Notes: generated by a model not told the origin, from the sequence alone. Numbered from the stretch's first letter, positions 1-7,742 are shown. The stretch: 12,312 nt of DNA from an uncultured Terriglobales bacterium (GCA_955652845.1 CATPBY010000432.1:1-12312); one strand, 5' to 3'. Made by a program: numbers and translations.

Positions 1-666
1 GTCGAATACCCGCAGTTTTCCCGCGCCGTACGCGAGATTGTGAATGGTCGTCCAGCCGCCGGGTACAAGATGCAGAATGGTGAGCACACCAACCAAGGTT
101 CCGCCAACGTAAATGACCGTCTGCACCACGTCAGTCCAGATGACAGCGGCCAGCCCGCCTTCGAAGGTATAAACCAGGGTCAGCACGGTGATGATGGCAA
201 TGGAGGAAATCTCGCCTGTGCCCAACGCAATCGCCACGACGATCGAGACGGCGTAAATCCGGACACCCTCGGCTGCGGCTCGCGTAAGCAGGAAAAGTCC
301 CGCAGTCAGAGATCGCAACGTTCTTCCGAAGCGGCGTTCGATTAATTCGTATGCGGTGTACAGATCGCCGCGAAAATACTGCGGCAGGAGGATAAAACTG
401 ATGATGATGCGACCCGCAAGATATCCGAACACAACCTGCAGAAACGTAAGGTTAGTGTCGTAAGCGAGGCCCGGAACACTGATGATGGTCAGGGTGCTGG
501 TTTCCGCGGCAACAATGGAGAGGGCAATCGCCCACCAGGGAATGTTGCGGTCCGCCAGAAAATAATCGCGCAGCGTCCGCTGCCGCTTGCGGAAGCGTAA
601 TCCGAACAGCGTGATCCCCGCCAGATACAGCGCGATAATGATGTAGTCGAGTCTATCGAGCCCCAT
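1..666 (-). CDS. Sodium:solute symporter (SSS/SLC5 family), N-terminal part, truncated by window edge
   Basis: An uninterrupted reading frame of 222 codons runs from an ATG at 666 off the left edge, so the C-terminal half or more is missing. The translation begins MGLDRLDYIIIALYLAG, a typical first membrane helix of the SSS family. It continues with a WWAIALSIVAAETST segment (residues 44-58), matching the unwound TM1 region that forms the substrate and sodium sites in this family, and EGGLAAVIWTDVVQ (169-182), the conserved SSS GG-AV-WTD-Q signature. Several hydrophobic helices follow one another through residue 200. It should be an inner-membrane sodium-coupled importer. The substrate cannot be read from the sequence, but the divergent BadF-type sugar kinase suggests a sugar or amino sugar. 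No Shine-Dalgarno sequence precedes the ATG, and no other ATG lies in frame before the upstream stop at 736-738. Confidence 0.9.
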   Translation of the reverse strand, partial: MGLDRLDYIIIALYLAGITLFGLRFRKRQRTLRDYFLADRNIPWWAIALSIVAAETSTLTIISVPGLAYDTNLTFLQVVFGYLAGRIIISFILLPQYFRGDLYTAYELIERRFGRTLRSLTAGLFLLTRAAAEGVRIYAVSIVVAIALGTGEISSIAIITVLTLVYTFEGGLAAVIWTDVVQTVIYVGGTLVGVLTILHLVPGGWTTIHNLAYGAGKLRVFD

Positions 667-800
667 GTCGGTGTGGCGCGATCGCCCCCCGCCCGCGGCA
701 GACGTCGCCGCAACGCCTTCTAAGAGTACCGGGCTTTACTCAGGGCACGGCGTGGATCCGCAATCGAGGGAATCCATCTCATCAATCCCGCTGCCCTTTC

Positions 801-829
801 TGTCATCCGCAGAGCGAGGGATCTGCAGT
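801..829. repeat. Possible degenerate copy of a dispersed intergenic element
   Basis: Within the 235 bp non-coding spacer (667-901) lies the phrase GTCATCC-GCAGAGCGAGGGATCTGCAG. It resembles a short phrase (GTCATCC..GAGCG..GGATCTGC) that I recall as frequent between genes in acidobacterial and some other soil genomes. Only one copy is in this window, so dispersal cannot be shown here. Apart from a putative promoter just before 902, nothing else is recognisable in the spacer. Confidence 0.3.
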
Positions 830-885
830 TCATCACAATTTAATGAAACGTCGCTCCGCTCCCCGACATGAAATCGCGCGGGTTG

Positions 886-894
886 TGCTAAAAC
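886..894 (+). promoter_or_regulatory. Possible extended -10 element for the sugar kinase gene
   Basis: TGC-TAAAAC has the TGn extension and four of six matches to TATAAT. Seven bases separate it from the GTG at 902, so transcription would begin at or beside the start codon. No Shine-Dalgarno sequence is present, which agrees with a leaderless message. No convincing -35 box is seen. Confidence 0.3.
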
Positions 895-901
895 TACGGT
901 C

Positions 902-1822
902 GTGTCGATCTTTATGGGCATCGACGGCGGAGGCAGCAAAACTTCATGCCTGGTTGGCGACGAAAGTTCCATCTTAGGCAGCGGCAGGGCAGCCGGAAGC
1001 AACCTGGTGCGGGTTGGCGAAACCGAAGCGCGAAACGCCCTCGCTGCCGCTATTCGTCAAGCCTGTTCCGTGGCCAATATCAGCCCTTCGCAGATTCAAC
1101 GCTCCTGCGTGGGCCTGGCGGGAGCAGCACGACCGGAGATCAACAGCACAGTTCGTCGCATCTTATCGGAACTTGTTGGCGGCGAAATTGAAGTTGTCGG
1201 CGACATGGTAATTGCACTCGAGGCGGCGTTCTCCGGAGGCCCGGGTGTAATCACGATTGCAGGCACCGGATCGCTTGCTTATGGCCGCAACGCCAGCGGT
1301 CAAACCGCCCGCGCTGGAGGATGGGGCTTCGCCGTCTCTGATGAGGGCTCTGGCCACTGGATCGGGCGCGCCGCCGTCGCCGCCGCACTGCGCGCCGCGG
1401 ATGAAGAACAGCCCGATAGCGCCAGACTGCTCGCTGAACTAATGAAATCGTGGAACCGGACATCCCATGAGCAACTCGTACTGATGGCGAATGCCTTTCC
1501 TTCCCCAGATTTTGCGGCGCTGCTTCCAGCCGTGCTTGCAGCAGTCGACTCTGGAGACCCGATCGCTCGCGGTATTCTCAGCCAGGCCGGCGCCGAATTG
1601 GCGGCCCTTACCAAGATAGTGGTGCGACGTCTCTTTCCTGATGGTCCGGCCATACCGGTGGCCATGTCCGGTGGTGTTTTTCGTAACTGTGCGCTGGTTC
1701 GCCAGGTTTTCTACAATAACTTGCGCTCCGAGTTTCCCAATGTCGCCGTAAATTCGACGGTAATTGAGCCGGTGAGAGGCGCATTGCAACTGGCAAGAAA
1801 GGCTGCTCAGCGAGGAACTTGA
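902..1822 (+). CDS. BadF/BadG/BcrA/BcrD-type ATPase, probable N-acetylglucosamine (amino sugar) kinase
   Basis: This is an ASKHA-fold sugar kinase of 306 residues, the usual length for bacterial GlcNAc/MurNAc kinases of the BadF family. Visible motifs are the phosphate-1 loop GIDGGGSKT (6-14), VGDMVIALEAAF with D101 as candidate catalytic base, the phosphate-2 loop GTGS (121-124), GGWGFAVSDEGSG (139-151), which is typical of the NAGK branch, and the adenosine-motif MSGGVF (255-260). The GTG at 902 is used because the first motif lies almost at the N-terminus; the ATG at 914 is an equally possible start and would remove four residues. It should act in the cytoplasm, phosphorylating an incoming hexosamine with ATP. 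The divergent SSS transporter supports a salvage role, possibly cell-wall sugar recycling. The benzoyl- or hydroxyacyl-CoA dehydratase activator role found elsewhere in this superfamily is unlikely: no dehydratase genes or iron-sulfur cysteines are seen. Confidence 0.85.
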   Translation: MSIFMGIDGGGSKTSCLVGDESSILGSGRAAGSNLVRVGETEARNALAAAIRQACSVANISPSQIQRSCVGLAGAARPEINSTVRRILSELVGGEIEVVGDMVIALEAAFSGGPGVITIAGTGSLAYGRNASGQTARAGGWGFAVSDEGSGHWIGRAAVAAALRAADEEQPDSARLLAELMKSWNRTSHEQLVLMANAFPSPDFAALLPAVLAAVDSGDPIARGILSQAGAELAALTKIVVRRLFPDGPAIPVAMSGGVFRNCALVRQVFYNNLRSEFPNVAVNSTVIEPVRGALQLARKAAQRGT

Positions 1823-1840
1823 TATATCTGTAATTCAACA

Positions 1841-2674
1841 ATGCACTCAGCCCTTCCAAAAGCGGCAGTTCCGGAAGCAGAATCAATCACCACCCGGCAA
1901 GGCGCGGTTCACGGCGCGTCCGCCGAGACGGCCACGGCTTCCTCTTCTGGTCCCCCGCTCACCGAGGACCTTGCATTGGCATTGCTCAAACGCAGCGACT
2001 TACCTCCAGAAACCCTCGATCAGCTCAGCCGGAACCGCGGTCTGATGACGAGCCGCAAAGTGAAACTGGCGCTGGTTGAACATCCGAGGACTCCGCGCCA
2101 CATTTCTATTCCCGTGGTGCGGCAACTTTTTACTTTCGATCTGATGCAGGTAACGCTGCGGCCCGTCGTCCCAGCCGACATAAAGATCGTGGCGGAGGAA
2201 GCGCTTATCAGCCGGCTGGAAAGAGTTTCTGCTGGGGAGCGATTGTCGCTCGCGCGTCGCGCTTCAGGCCTGGTTGCAGGCGCGCTGCTGCGCGATCCCG
2301 AACTGGGTGTAATTCACGCCGCGCTGGAAAACTCCCGCCTGACCGAGTCCTCAGTAATTAAAGCTTTGATGCTTCGGAATGCCTCCGCCAAATTCGTCGA
2401 AGCCGTCTGCCGCCACTCCAGGTGGACGCCCAGGCAGGAGATTCGCATCGCTCTCCTGAGAAACGAGAAAACGCCGCTGGCCCGAGCTCTGGACTTCGCC
2501 CGCTCACTTCCTGCGGCGCAGTTGCGAGAAATCCTGCACGGCTCACGGTTGCCCGCAAGAACCAGATCCTATCTGCTCAAAGATCTGGAACAGCGAAGTG
2601 AAACCAGATTCGCCGGCAGTCGATGTACCGAGCCTCAGAGAACGAGACGGCTCCGTGCATCCACCTCGTTCTGA
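1841..2674 (+). CDS. Uncharacterised LRV/HEAT-like alpha-helical repeat protein
   Basis: I do not know a function for this 277-residue protein. The first 40 residues are Ala/Ser/Thr-rich and probably disordered. From about residue 42 to 250 it is built of degenerate helical repeats that resemble leucine-rich repeat variants (pattern VRxALLxNxxTPxxxLxxL): LALALLKRSDLPPETLDQL (44-62), KVKLALVEHPRTPRHIS (73-89), VIHAALENSRLTESSVIKAL (157-176) and IRIALLRNEKTPLARALDFA (201-220). The basic tail after residue 250 looks unstructured. There is no signal peptide or membrane segment, so it is probably a cytoplasmic scaffold or binding protein. It starts 18 bp after the kinase stop and is likely cotranscribed with it, though no Shine-Dalgarno sequence is seen. 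It ends 32 bp from the convergent Ser/Thr kinase gene. Similar proteins appear to be common in Acidobacteriota (recollection, not checked). Confidence 0.75.
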   Translation: MHSALPKAAVPEAESITTRQGAVHGASAETATASSSGPPLTEDLALALLKRSDLPPETLDQLSRNRGLMTSRKVKLALVEHPRTPRHISIPVVRQLFTFDLMQVTLRPVVPADIKIVAEEALISRLERVSAGERLSLARRASGLVAGALLRDPELGVIHAALENSRLTESSVIKALMLRNASAKFVEAVCRHSRWTPRQEIRIALLRNEKTPLARALDFARSLPAAQLREILHGSRLPARTRSYLLKDLEQRSETRFAGSRCTEPQRTRRLRASTSF

Positions 2675-2706
2675 CCCGCGCCGCGGCCGCGAGAGTTGGA
2701 AAGAAA

Positions 2707-5664
2707 CTACGGTAACTTTGTGTACTCCGCTTTGGCTTCTTTCAGGATGGGAGTGTCATCGTCGGCGTCCTTCCAGAGCGCGAAGAAGTCCTGGTAGGCA
2801 GTCCGTGCTTTTATAGTGTCGCCAGCGGTGGCGTAGGCGCGGGCAAGTCCAAGAGGGGCCAGTCCGCCCAGCGGAAAGTTGAACACGATGCCGCGGTGGT
2901 CGAGGAATTTCTGGAACTCCGCAGCTGCTTCCTTGCCTCGATGCAACAGCAAGTATGCCTGACCTCTCAAGTAAACCGGATAGAGAGATCCCATGTAACT
3001 GGTGCTGATAAGCCCGAGTTCGTAGGGGGAAGCGGGCTGCAGCAGTTCCATCGCTTTCTCCGGTTCATGCCGATTGATGGCAAGCGAAGCGCGGACTAAG
3101 GGCAACCAGTATTTATTTACGCCTGTGTCCAGGGGGAACTCCCTGGCGACGTTGTCCGCTATTTTTTGTGCCTGCGCGGAATCCCCAGCGCGCGCCAAGG
3201 CTAGCGCTCCCACCACTCGTGTGTAGCGGTCCGAGGCCAATCGCATAGCGTCAGCCGCATCCTTCCGCGCCTGGTCGGAATGCCCGACTTCCGCCTCCCG
3301 AAGAGCTTCGTTCACCTGCCAGTTAGCGGCGGTTCCGCTCTGCTGGTTCTGTCGAGCCGATTCCACTGCCCGCCGCGACAACTCCCGCGCTTTAGCCATT
3401 TGTCCCGCGAATCCCCTGGTGTCAGATTCGGTGGATAAAAAGCCGTCCTCCACGCCGGGCTTGCCCGCCCCCCATGCCGCCTGTGAGGCCATCTCTGCGG
3501 CATCGCCTTCAAGAAATGCAAGCCCGTACCGGAAAAGGTGCAAGGATTGGTGATCGAGCTTTCGTGCGATGGCCTCCTGATATGTGGCTTTGGCCTCATC
3601 CAAACGGTTCAGCGCAGAATAGGCAATCATCAGGTTTCCCAGATTGATCGCAGAGTTTGGATTAACCCGGCGAGCTTCGAGTTCTTCGGTCACTGCCTTT
3701 TCATATTCACCGACCACGGCGTGAAAAAGTCCTAAATTGGCCGTCGCAATATAGTCCCTGGGATAATCCTGCGCCCACAGCTGGTTAGTCTGGATCGCCT
3801 TTTCAAGCTCTCCGGTAACATTGCCGTAATAGTTCGCGGTGATGCGGTATTTCTCCCGCTCGCTCACCCGTTCGCGCAGGTCGTACGCCTTTTGTGAGTA
3901 TTCGCTGGCCAGAGCTGCTTCCCCGAGGTTCGAGTACATAATTCCCAGGGCGGCACAGGCGGCGGCGAAATTAGGATCAAGCTCGATGGCGTGCTTCATC
4001 AACGGAATGGCCGCCACCTCACCTTTTTCGTTCATCGTTTTTTTCGACAGCGTATAGGCTTTGAGGGCCTCCAATGAAGTGGTTGTAGCTTGTTCCAGGG
4101 GCGCATCGAACCTCTGGATGGTGCTGAGCGATTCTCCCAGCTTTTTTCGCAGCTCCGAGGTTGTTTCCCCCAGCGCCTTCAGCACGTGCTCTTTGTTGTC
4201 CGCGGTTACCTGCTCCTCGGCAAGAGTGTTGCCGGTCTGGCAGTTCGCCGCGTTCACGCCAATCACATATTGACTGCCCAGGCTGGCGATCGAGCCCGCC
4301 AGCATTGCTTTGCTACCGGTGCGCTGGCACAGCTCCCGCGCGATTTCCCGTGTAAGGTGCTGGCCCGGCGAACGGCCCATTAGTTTTAGCGTTTCGTCCA
4401 CCGTCTGCTGAGGCAGGATATTCAGAAAAGGTGACTGCTCCAATTGCACCGTTAGAGCTTGCTTCAGGGTGTCGTCAAAGACCGGATCACCGGTGGTATT
4501 GGTGAAATCAGCCAGAACGACGGCATCTTTCCCCGTCAGTGGCGTTGCCGGACGCGAGCGGAAGTACACCCCGCCTGCGATCAGAGCCGCAACGACGACG
4601 ATTCCGGCTGGAACCAGAATCTTCCACGGTTTCCTTCCAGCAGCCGCAGGAGCCCCGGCAGCTTTCATGGCATGTGATGAAATCGATGGCGCAAAAGCAG
4701 GCAAGGGGACTGACGTGGGTTGCGATGGCTGCGCTGCCGCTTGCGACCCGCTCTCCTGGGCCACCGCCACCGCCCCGGAACTGGCAGCCGCCATACGCCC
4801 GGTTTCTGTGTCCCGCTTCAGGCGTTGAAGTTCCGCCCGCATATCCGAGGCATGCTGATAGCGTAGATTGCGGTCCTTCTCCAGCGCCCGGTTGATAATA
4901 TCTTCCAGCTTGGTAGGCAAGTCAGGATTCAGACGTACGGTAGCCACCGGAGCGCGATTCATGATGGCCTCAAAAATTACCGCTGAGCTATCGCCGCGAA
5001 ATGGCAACTGCCCAGTCGCCATTTCGTAGAGCACCGCTCCAAACGAGAACAGATCTGTGCGCGTGTCTAGTTCCTTGGCTCGAACCTGCTCCGGCGACAT
5101 GTACGCCACCGTTCCGACTGCAGCCCCCGGGCTCGTGAGGTTTGGGTCCGCTGTACCGGTCGCTGTAGCGCCTGAAGGCCTCTGGGTCCCGGTGGCAGTC
5201 ATCTTCGCCAGCCCGAAATCCAGAATCTTGGCGTGGCCTCGCTTGGTGACGAATATATTCGCGGGCTTGATATCGCGGTGGACAATACCTTCGGCGTGAG
5301 CGGCGTCGAGCGCATCGGCGATCTCGATGGAAAGCGCCAGCAGAGTTTCCATCTCGAGCGGCCGGTTCCCGATCGTGTGCTTCAGCGTCACACCATCCAG
5401 GTACTCCATAACGATGAACGTCTGCCCGTCCTGCTGCCCGATTTGATAAATCGTGCAGATATTGGGATGGTTCAGGGCCGATGCAGCTTGCGCCTCGCGC
5501 TGAAAGCGCGCGAGCGCCTGAGGATCTCTGGCAAGTTCATCAGGAAGGAATTTCAGAGCAGCAAAACGGTGAAGCGATATGTCTTCGGCCTTATAAACCA
5601 CCCCCATGCCACCACCGCCCAGCTTCTCCACGATGCGATAGTGCGAGATAGTTTGGCCAATCAT
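2707..5664 (-). CDS. Membrane-anchored serine/threonine protein kinase with TolB-like and TPR domains
   Basis: The 985-residue protein carries a complete Hanks-type kinase domain (about 8-280). The glycine loop is LGGGGMGVV (15-23), followed by K38 in AALKF and its candidate partner E57. Further on are the catalytic loop HRDIKPAN (129-136), DFG (149-151), SPEQ (190-193) and R268 of subdomain XI. All key residues are present, so it should be active. A Thr/Ser-rich activation segment and a low-complexity linker (284-345) follow, then one membrane helix (about 349-367). The C-terminal part should lie outside the cytoplasmic membrane. It starts with an AVVLADFTNTTGDPVFDDTL region (381-400) resembling the TolB/CsgG-like domain of acidobacterial kinases and adenylate cyclases, then tetratricopeptide-like helices from about 529 to 980. 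Its extracytoplasmic domain probably senses or scaffolds. It lies 90 bp downstream of the MscS gene on the same strand and has its own candidate promoter. No substrate can be inferred. Confidence 0.93.
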   Translation of the reverse strand: MIGQTISHYRIVEKLGGGGMGVVYKAEDISLHRFAALKFLPDELARDPQALARFQREAQAASALNHPNICTIYQIGQQDGQTFIVMEYLDGVTLKHTIGNRPLEMETLLALSIEIADALDAAHAEGIVHRDIKPANIFVTKRGHAKILDFGLAKMTATGTQRPSGATATGTADPNLTSPGAAVGTVAYMSPEQVRAKELDTRTDLFSFGAVLYEMATGQLPFRGDSSAVIFEAIMNRAPVATVRLNPDLPTKLEDIINRALEKDRNLRYQHASDMRAELQRLKRDTETGRMAAASSGAVAVAQESGSQAAAQPSQPTSVPLPAFAPSISSHAMKAAGAPAAAGRKPWKILVPAGIVVVAALIAGGVYFRSRPATPLTGKDAVVLADFTNTTGDPVFDDTLKQALTVQLEQSPFLNILPQQTVDETLKLMGRSPGQHLTREIARELCQRTGSKAMLAGSIASLGSQYVIGVNAANCQTGNTLAEEQVTADNKEHVLKALGETTSELRKKLGESLSTIQRFDAPLEQATTTSLEALKAYTLSKKTMNEKGEVAAIPLMKHAIELDPNFAAACAALGIMYSNLGEAALASEYSQKAYDLRERVSEREKYRITANYYGNVTGELEKAIQTNQLWAQDYPRDYIATANLGLFHAVVGEYEKAVTEELEARRVNPNSAINLGNLMIAYSALNRLDEAKATYQEAIARKLDHQSLHLFRYGLAFLEGDAAEMASQAAWGAGKPGVEDGFLSTESDTRGFAGQMAKARELSRRAVESARQNQQSGTAANWQVNEALREAEVGHSDQARKDAADAMRLASDRYTRVVGALALARAGDSAQAQKIADNVAREFPLDTGVNKYWLPLVRASLAINRHEPEKAMELLQPASPYELGLISTSYMGSLYPVYLRGQAYLLLHRGKEAAAEFQKFLDHRGIVFNFPLGGLAPLGLARAYATAGDTIKARTAYQDFFALWKDADDDTPILKEAKAEYTKLP

Positions 5665-5675
5665 TGAGTGGGGCT

Positions 5676-5704
5676 ATGGTAGGCGGGATGCGAGCGCAGG
5701 TCAA
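5676..5704 (-). promoter_or_regulatory. Candidate sigma70-type promoter of the Ser/Thr kinase gene
   Basis: Read on the minus strand, TTGACC (5704-5699) is separated by exactly 17 bases from TACCAT (5681-5676), giving five of six and four of six consensus matches. The predicted start of transcription is only about four or five bases before the ATG at 5664. No Shine-Dalgarno sequence lies there, so the message would be nearly leaderless. Confidence 0.4.
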
Positions 5705-5754
5705 TGGAATCTAACTCATGTACCGGGAACCCGGCAGGCAAAAAACGGAGGAGA

Positions 5755-7608
5755 TTAGGCTGGCTCTTTTTTCCCTGCTCCGGCTGCGGCGCTTGCCGCC
5801 TGAGGCTCTCGTCGCTGATGCAGTAATTCCACCAGTTGCTGGTACAGCTGCGTGCGCATGGCATAGCGCTCGTGGGCGCTGGTGATGTAGCGGACGTGAA
5901 CCTCAACCCCCGAGGTCGTCGGACGCAGATTGACCGCGGGGGCCGCTGAAACCGATTGCGCGCGATGACTTCCGGCCGCTTTTTTCCACTCCACTTCCGC
6001 CGCGCGCGCGTCCGCTTCTGTTTCCTTGGTTACCATTGTCTGAATGGAATCAATGATGGGATACGGGTCCTGGCTCGCCGGCACCAGGATTTGGATTTCG
6101 TCCCAAAGCCACTGCCCGCTGGTTGAAAAGTTGAAGAAGTGTCCTTCAATGGCAAAGCTGTTCACAAATGCTACTTTACGTCCCGTGGGATGGCCGCTGT
6201 CCGCCCAGTTTCCAGTTTCAAGAAGAACCGTTTTTTTTATATTGATTTGGAGAACTTCGAGTTCTACACCGTTAATTTCCACCCAGTCGCCCACTCGCAG
6301 GCCATTGCGCCCCATCAGGACGAACCAGCCGAAAAATCCCACGATGAAGTCTTTCATGGCTACGGTAAGTCCGGCGCCGGCCAGGCCGATAATCGTGGGC
6401 ATTTGATTGGGAGCGCCGAACAGAACAAATAAGATCAGCAACAAAGCCACCGCCTGAAGCGCAAACCGAACTACCACGCGCAGGGTCTGCAGCCGCGTCC
6501 GTTCCGGTCCTAGATCGGCGAAGAAGTGATCAACCATCCGGGCGGCAAGATAGGCACAGAGCAAGAGAAGAGCTATCAGGAGTGCAGAGCGGATCATTCC
6601 ATGCAGCGCCGTCCGCTGGTCTGTCCTCACTACGTTGATCCAGTTGCCATAGATGTTTGCGAGCTCCTGGTGGTCCTGAATTCGCTTATCCAGATCTGAC
6701 AGGTCCTTCTGATCTACCGACAGGCGGTGCAAGGTTGCAAGCGTGGCTGTGGTCGCCGCTTTAGACTTCAGATCCTTGGGCTGGCCCAAGTTGAGTTGTC
6801 CGGATGTTTGCTGAGCCACCGCGAGCTTATCTGCCTCTTCGGTGCTGACCTTCTTTTCCAGCGTTTCATGCGACTGGCCGAGTGAGTTTGCGCATTGCAG
6901 CGCTTCGCTGCGAGCCTGGTCCAGCTGAGCCGATTTTTCTCTCAGGATGCGCCACGCCTTGACCGCGGCGAGCAAATTATCCGGAGAGTAAGTTATCTCG
7001 GCATTGTTGGCAGGGGCTTGCGCGTGCGCCAGATCATAAGCATGTTCCGCAGCTTCGTGCCGGGTGAACTGCCGCTGGATCCTGCTTAGCGGATCAACCC
7101 CGGAGCGCATTAAATCTTCTTTGGCATCGTCCAGTTCATCCTGATCGAATTCATGTTGCGCCTGGGTCAAGTCGAGTTGTTGTTGGAGGCTGTCCTGGCG
7201 GTCGGCGCCCGCGGTGGCAAGCTGCTTCTTCAGTTCATCGATCCGGTCCTGGTCGGCTTTGACCGTGGCTTCCGCCTGGTTGGCGCGAGCGTACAATTGA
7301 CGGGCTTCGGCGGTGAGCGGAACGGGATGTTCCGCGGCATTGCGCAAACCATCGGCGAAGGCCAGGTCCACCTCGTGGTCCGCTACCTTCATCGCCTGTT
7401 CTGCTAGCTGCTTTTCTTCCCGGTCGAGCACCAGGGATGCCAGTCTCCGGGCAGTCTGTAACGGCTGTTCGTCCACCAGCGGAGTGCGGTTCCCGGGCGT
7501 CATAGACGTTTCCGGCGCTCCCGATTCTCGAGTCAGAATAAGTCCGACGGCGGCCGCAACCACCAGGGCCAGCAATCCGAAAGTTGCCATCCACTGCCGA
7601 GGTTTCAT
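5755..7608 (-). CDS. MscS-family mechanosensitive ion channel with long coiled-coil N-terminal domain
   Basis: I start it at the ATG at 7608 rather than the adjoining TTG at 7611, because AAGGGAAGG sits directly before the TTG; this gives 617 residues. Positions below count from the TTG. An N-terminal membrane helix or signal anchor (about 10-27) is followed by a roughly 300-residue hydrophilic, Glu/Gln/Lys-rich helical region (50-325), probably periplasmic coiled coil. Two membrane helices follow (about 340-358 and 376-398), then a pore-lining helix in IIGLAGAGLTVAMKDFIVGF (407-426), which corresponds to MscS TM3. The beta domain contains LRVGDWVEINGVE (438-450) and FVNSFAIEGHFFNFS (482-496), equivalent to the MscS IPN...NFS segment. 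The C-terminal alpha-beta vestibule domain and a short Ala-rich tail complete it. It should release solutes on membrane tension. Its N-terminal domain makes it far longer than E. coli MscS (286 residues). Confidence 0.9.
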   Translation of the reverse strand: MKPRQWMATFGLLALVVAAAVGLILTRESGAPETSMTPGNRTPLVDEQPLQTARRLASLVLDREEKQLAEQAMKVADHEVDLAFADGLRNAAEHPVPLTAEARQLYARANQAEATVKADQDRIDELKKQLATAGADRQDSLQQQLDLTQAQHEFDQDELDDAKEDLMRSGVDPLSRIQRQFTRHEAAEHAYDLAHAQAPANNAEITYSPDNLLAAVKAWRILREKSAQLDQARSEALQCANSLGQSHETLEKKVSTEEADKLAVAQQTSGQLNLGQPKDLKSKAATTATLATLHRLSVDQKDLSDLDKRIQDHQELANIYGNWINVVRTDQRTALHGMIRSALLIALLLLCAYLAARMVDHFFADLGPERTRLQTLRVVVRFALQAVALLLILFVLFGAPNQMPTIIGLAGAGLTVAMKDFIVGFFGWFVLMGRNGLRVGDWVEINGVELEVLQINIKKTVLLETGNWADSGHPTGRKVAFVNSFAIEGHFFNFSTSGQWLWDEIQILVPASQDPYPIIDSIQTMVTKETEADARAAEVEWKKAAGSHRAQSVSAAPAVNLRPTTSGVEVHVRYITSAHERYAMRTQLYQQLVELLHQRREPQAASAAAGAGKKEPA

Positions 7609-7611
7609 CAA

Positions 7612-7620
7612 CCTTCCCTT
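7612..7620 (-). promoter_or_regulatory. Ribosome binding site deciding the MscS-like channel start
   Basis: AAGGGAAGG lies three bases before the ATG at 7608 and directly abuts the TTG at 7611. The spacing favours the ATG over the TTG as start codon. Confidence 0.55.
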
Positions 7621-7643
7621 GCGAAGTATGTATAGACCACGCC

Positions 7644-7649
7644 ATTATA
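7644..7649 (-). promoter_or_regulatory. Perfect TATAAT -10 box upstream of the MscS-like gene
   Basis: The minus strand carries TATAAT at 7649-7644, 35 bases before the ATG at 7608. Predicted transcription would start near 7637 and give a leader of about 28 bases that contains the AAGGGAAGG site. A matching -35 hexamer at 16-18 bases spacing is poor (CTTCCA), so the promoter may need an activator or another sigma factor. Confidence 0.45.
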
Positions 7650-7729
7650 CGGTTGGTCTGTGCGGCTGGAAGTCTGCCACCGGCAAATGGAAACACCAGC
7701 GTAACCTGCCCGCTGGGTGCCGAATCCCT

Positions 7730-7735
7730 TAGAAT
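7730..7735 (+). promoter_or_regulatory. Candidate -10 box of the HEGGH membrane protein gene, leaderless geometry
   Basis: TAGAAT matches TATAAT at five of six positions. Exactly seven bases separate it from the ATG at 7743, which puts transcription start at the start codon. There is no purine-rich Shine-Dalgarno sequence at the usual distance and no clear -35 box. Confidence 0.35.
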
Positions 7736-7742
7736 TCGGGGC

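Noticed and set aside
736..1002. Minus-strand 88-codon frame across the divergent spacer
   Set aside because: It overlaps the start of the sugar kinase antisense and has no homology-like features or ribosome binding site.
2682..2691. CGCGGCCGCG palindrome between the LRV-like gene and the kinase gene as a terminator
   Set aside because: Ten bases without a loop and no T-run on either side; likely chance in GC-rich DNA.
2598..2816. Plus-strand frame overlapping the end of the LRV-like gene, considered as a frameshifted continuation
   Set aside because: I cannot show that the tail after residue 250 is out of frame; the alternative frame runs on into the convergent kinase gene and has no recognisable domain.
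4469..4895. Overlapping plus-strand open frames opposite the kinase linker region
   Set aside because: They reflect the Ala/Pro/Gly-rich composition of the antisense kinase linker; no start signals or domain features.
5723..5746. CCGGG-AA-CCCGG hairpin near a six-base T-run after the channel stop codon
   Set aside because: On the transcribed strand the T-run comes before the hairpin, the reverse of an intrinsic terminator, and the stem is only four or five pairs.
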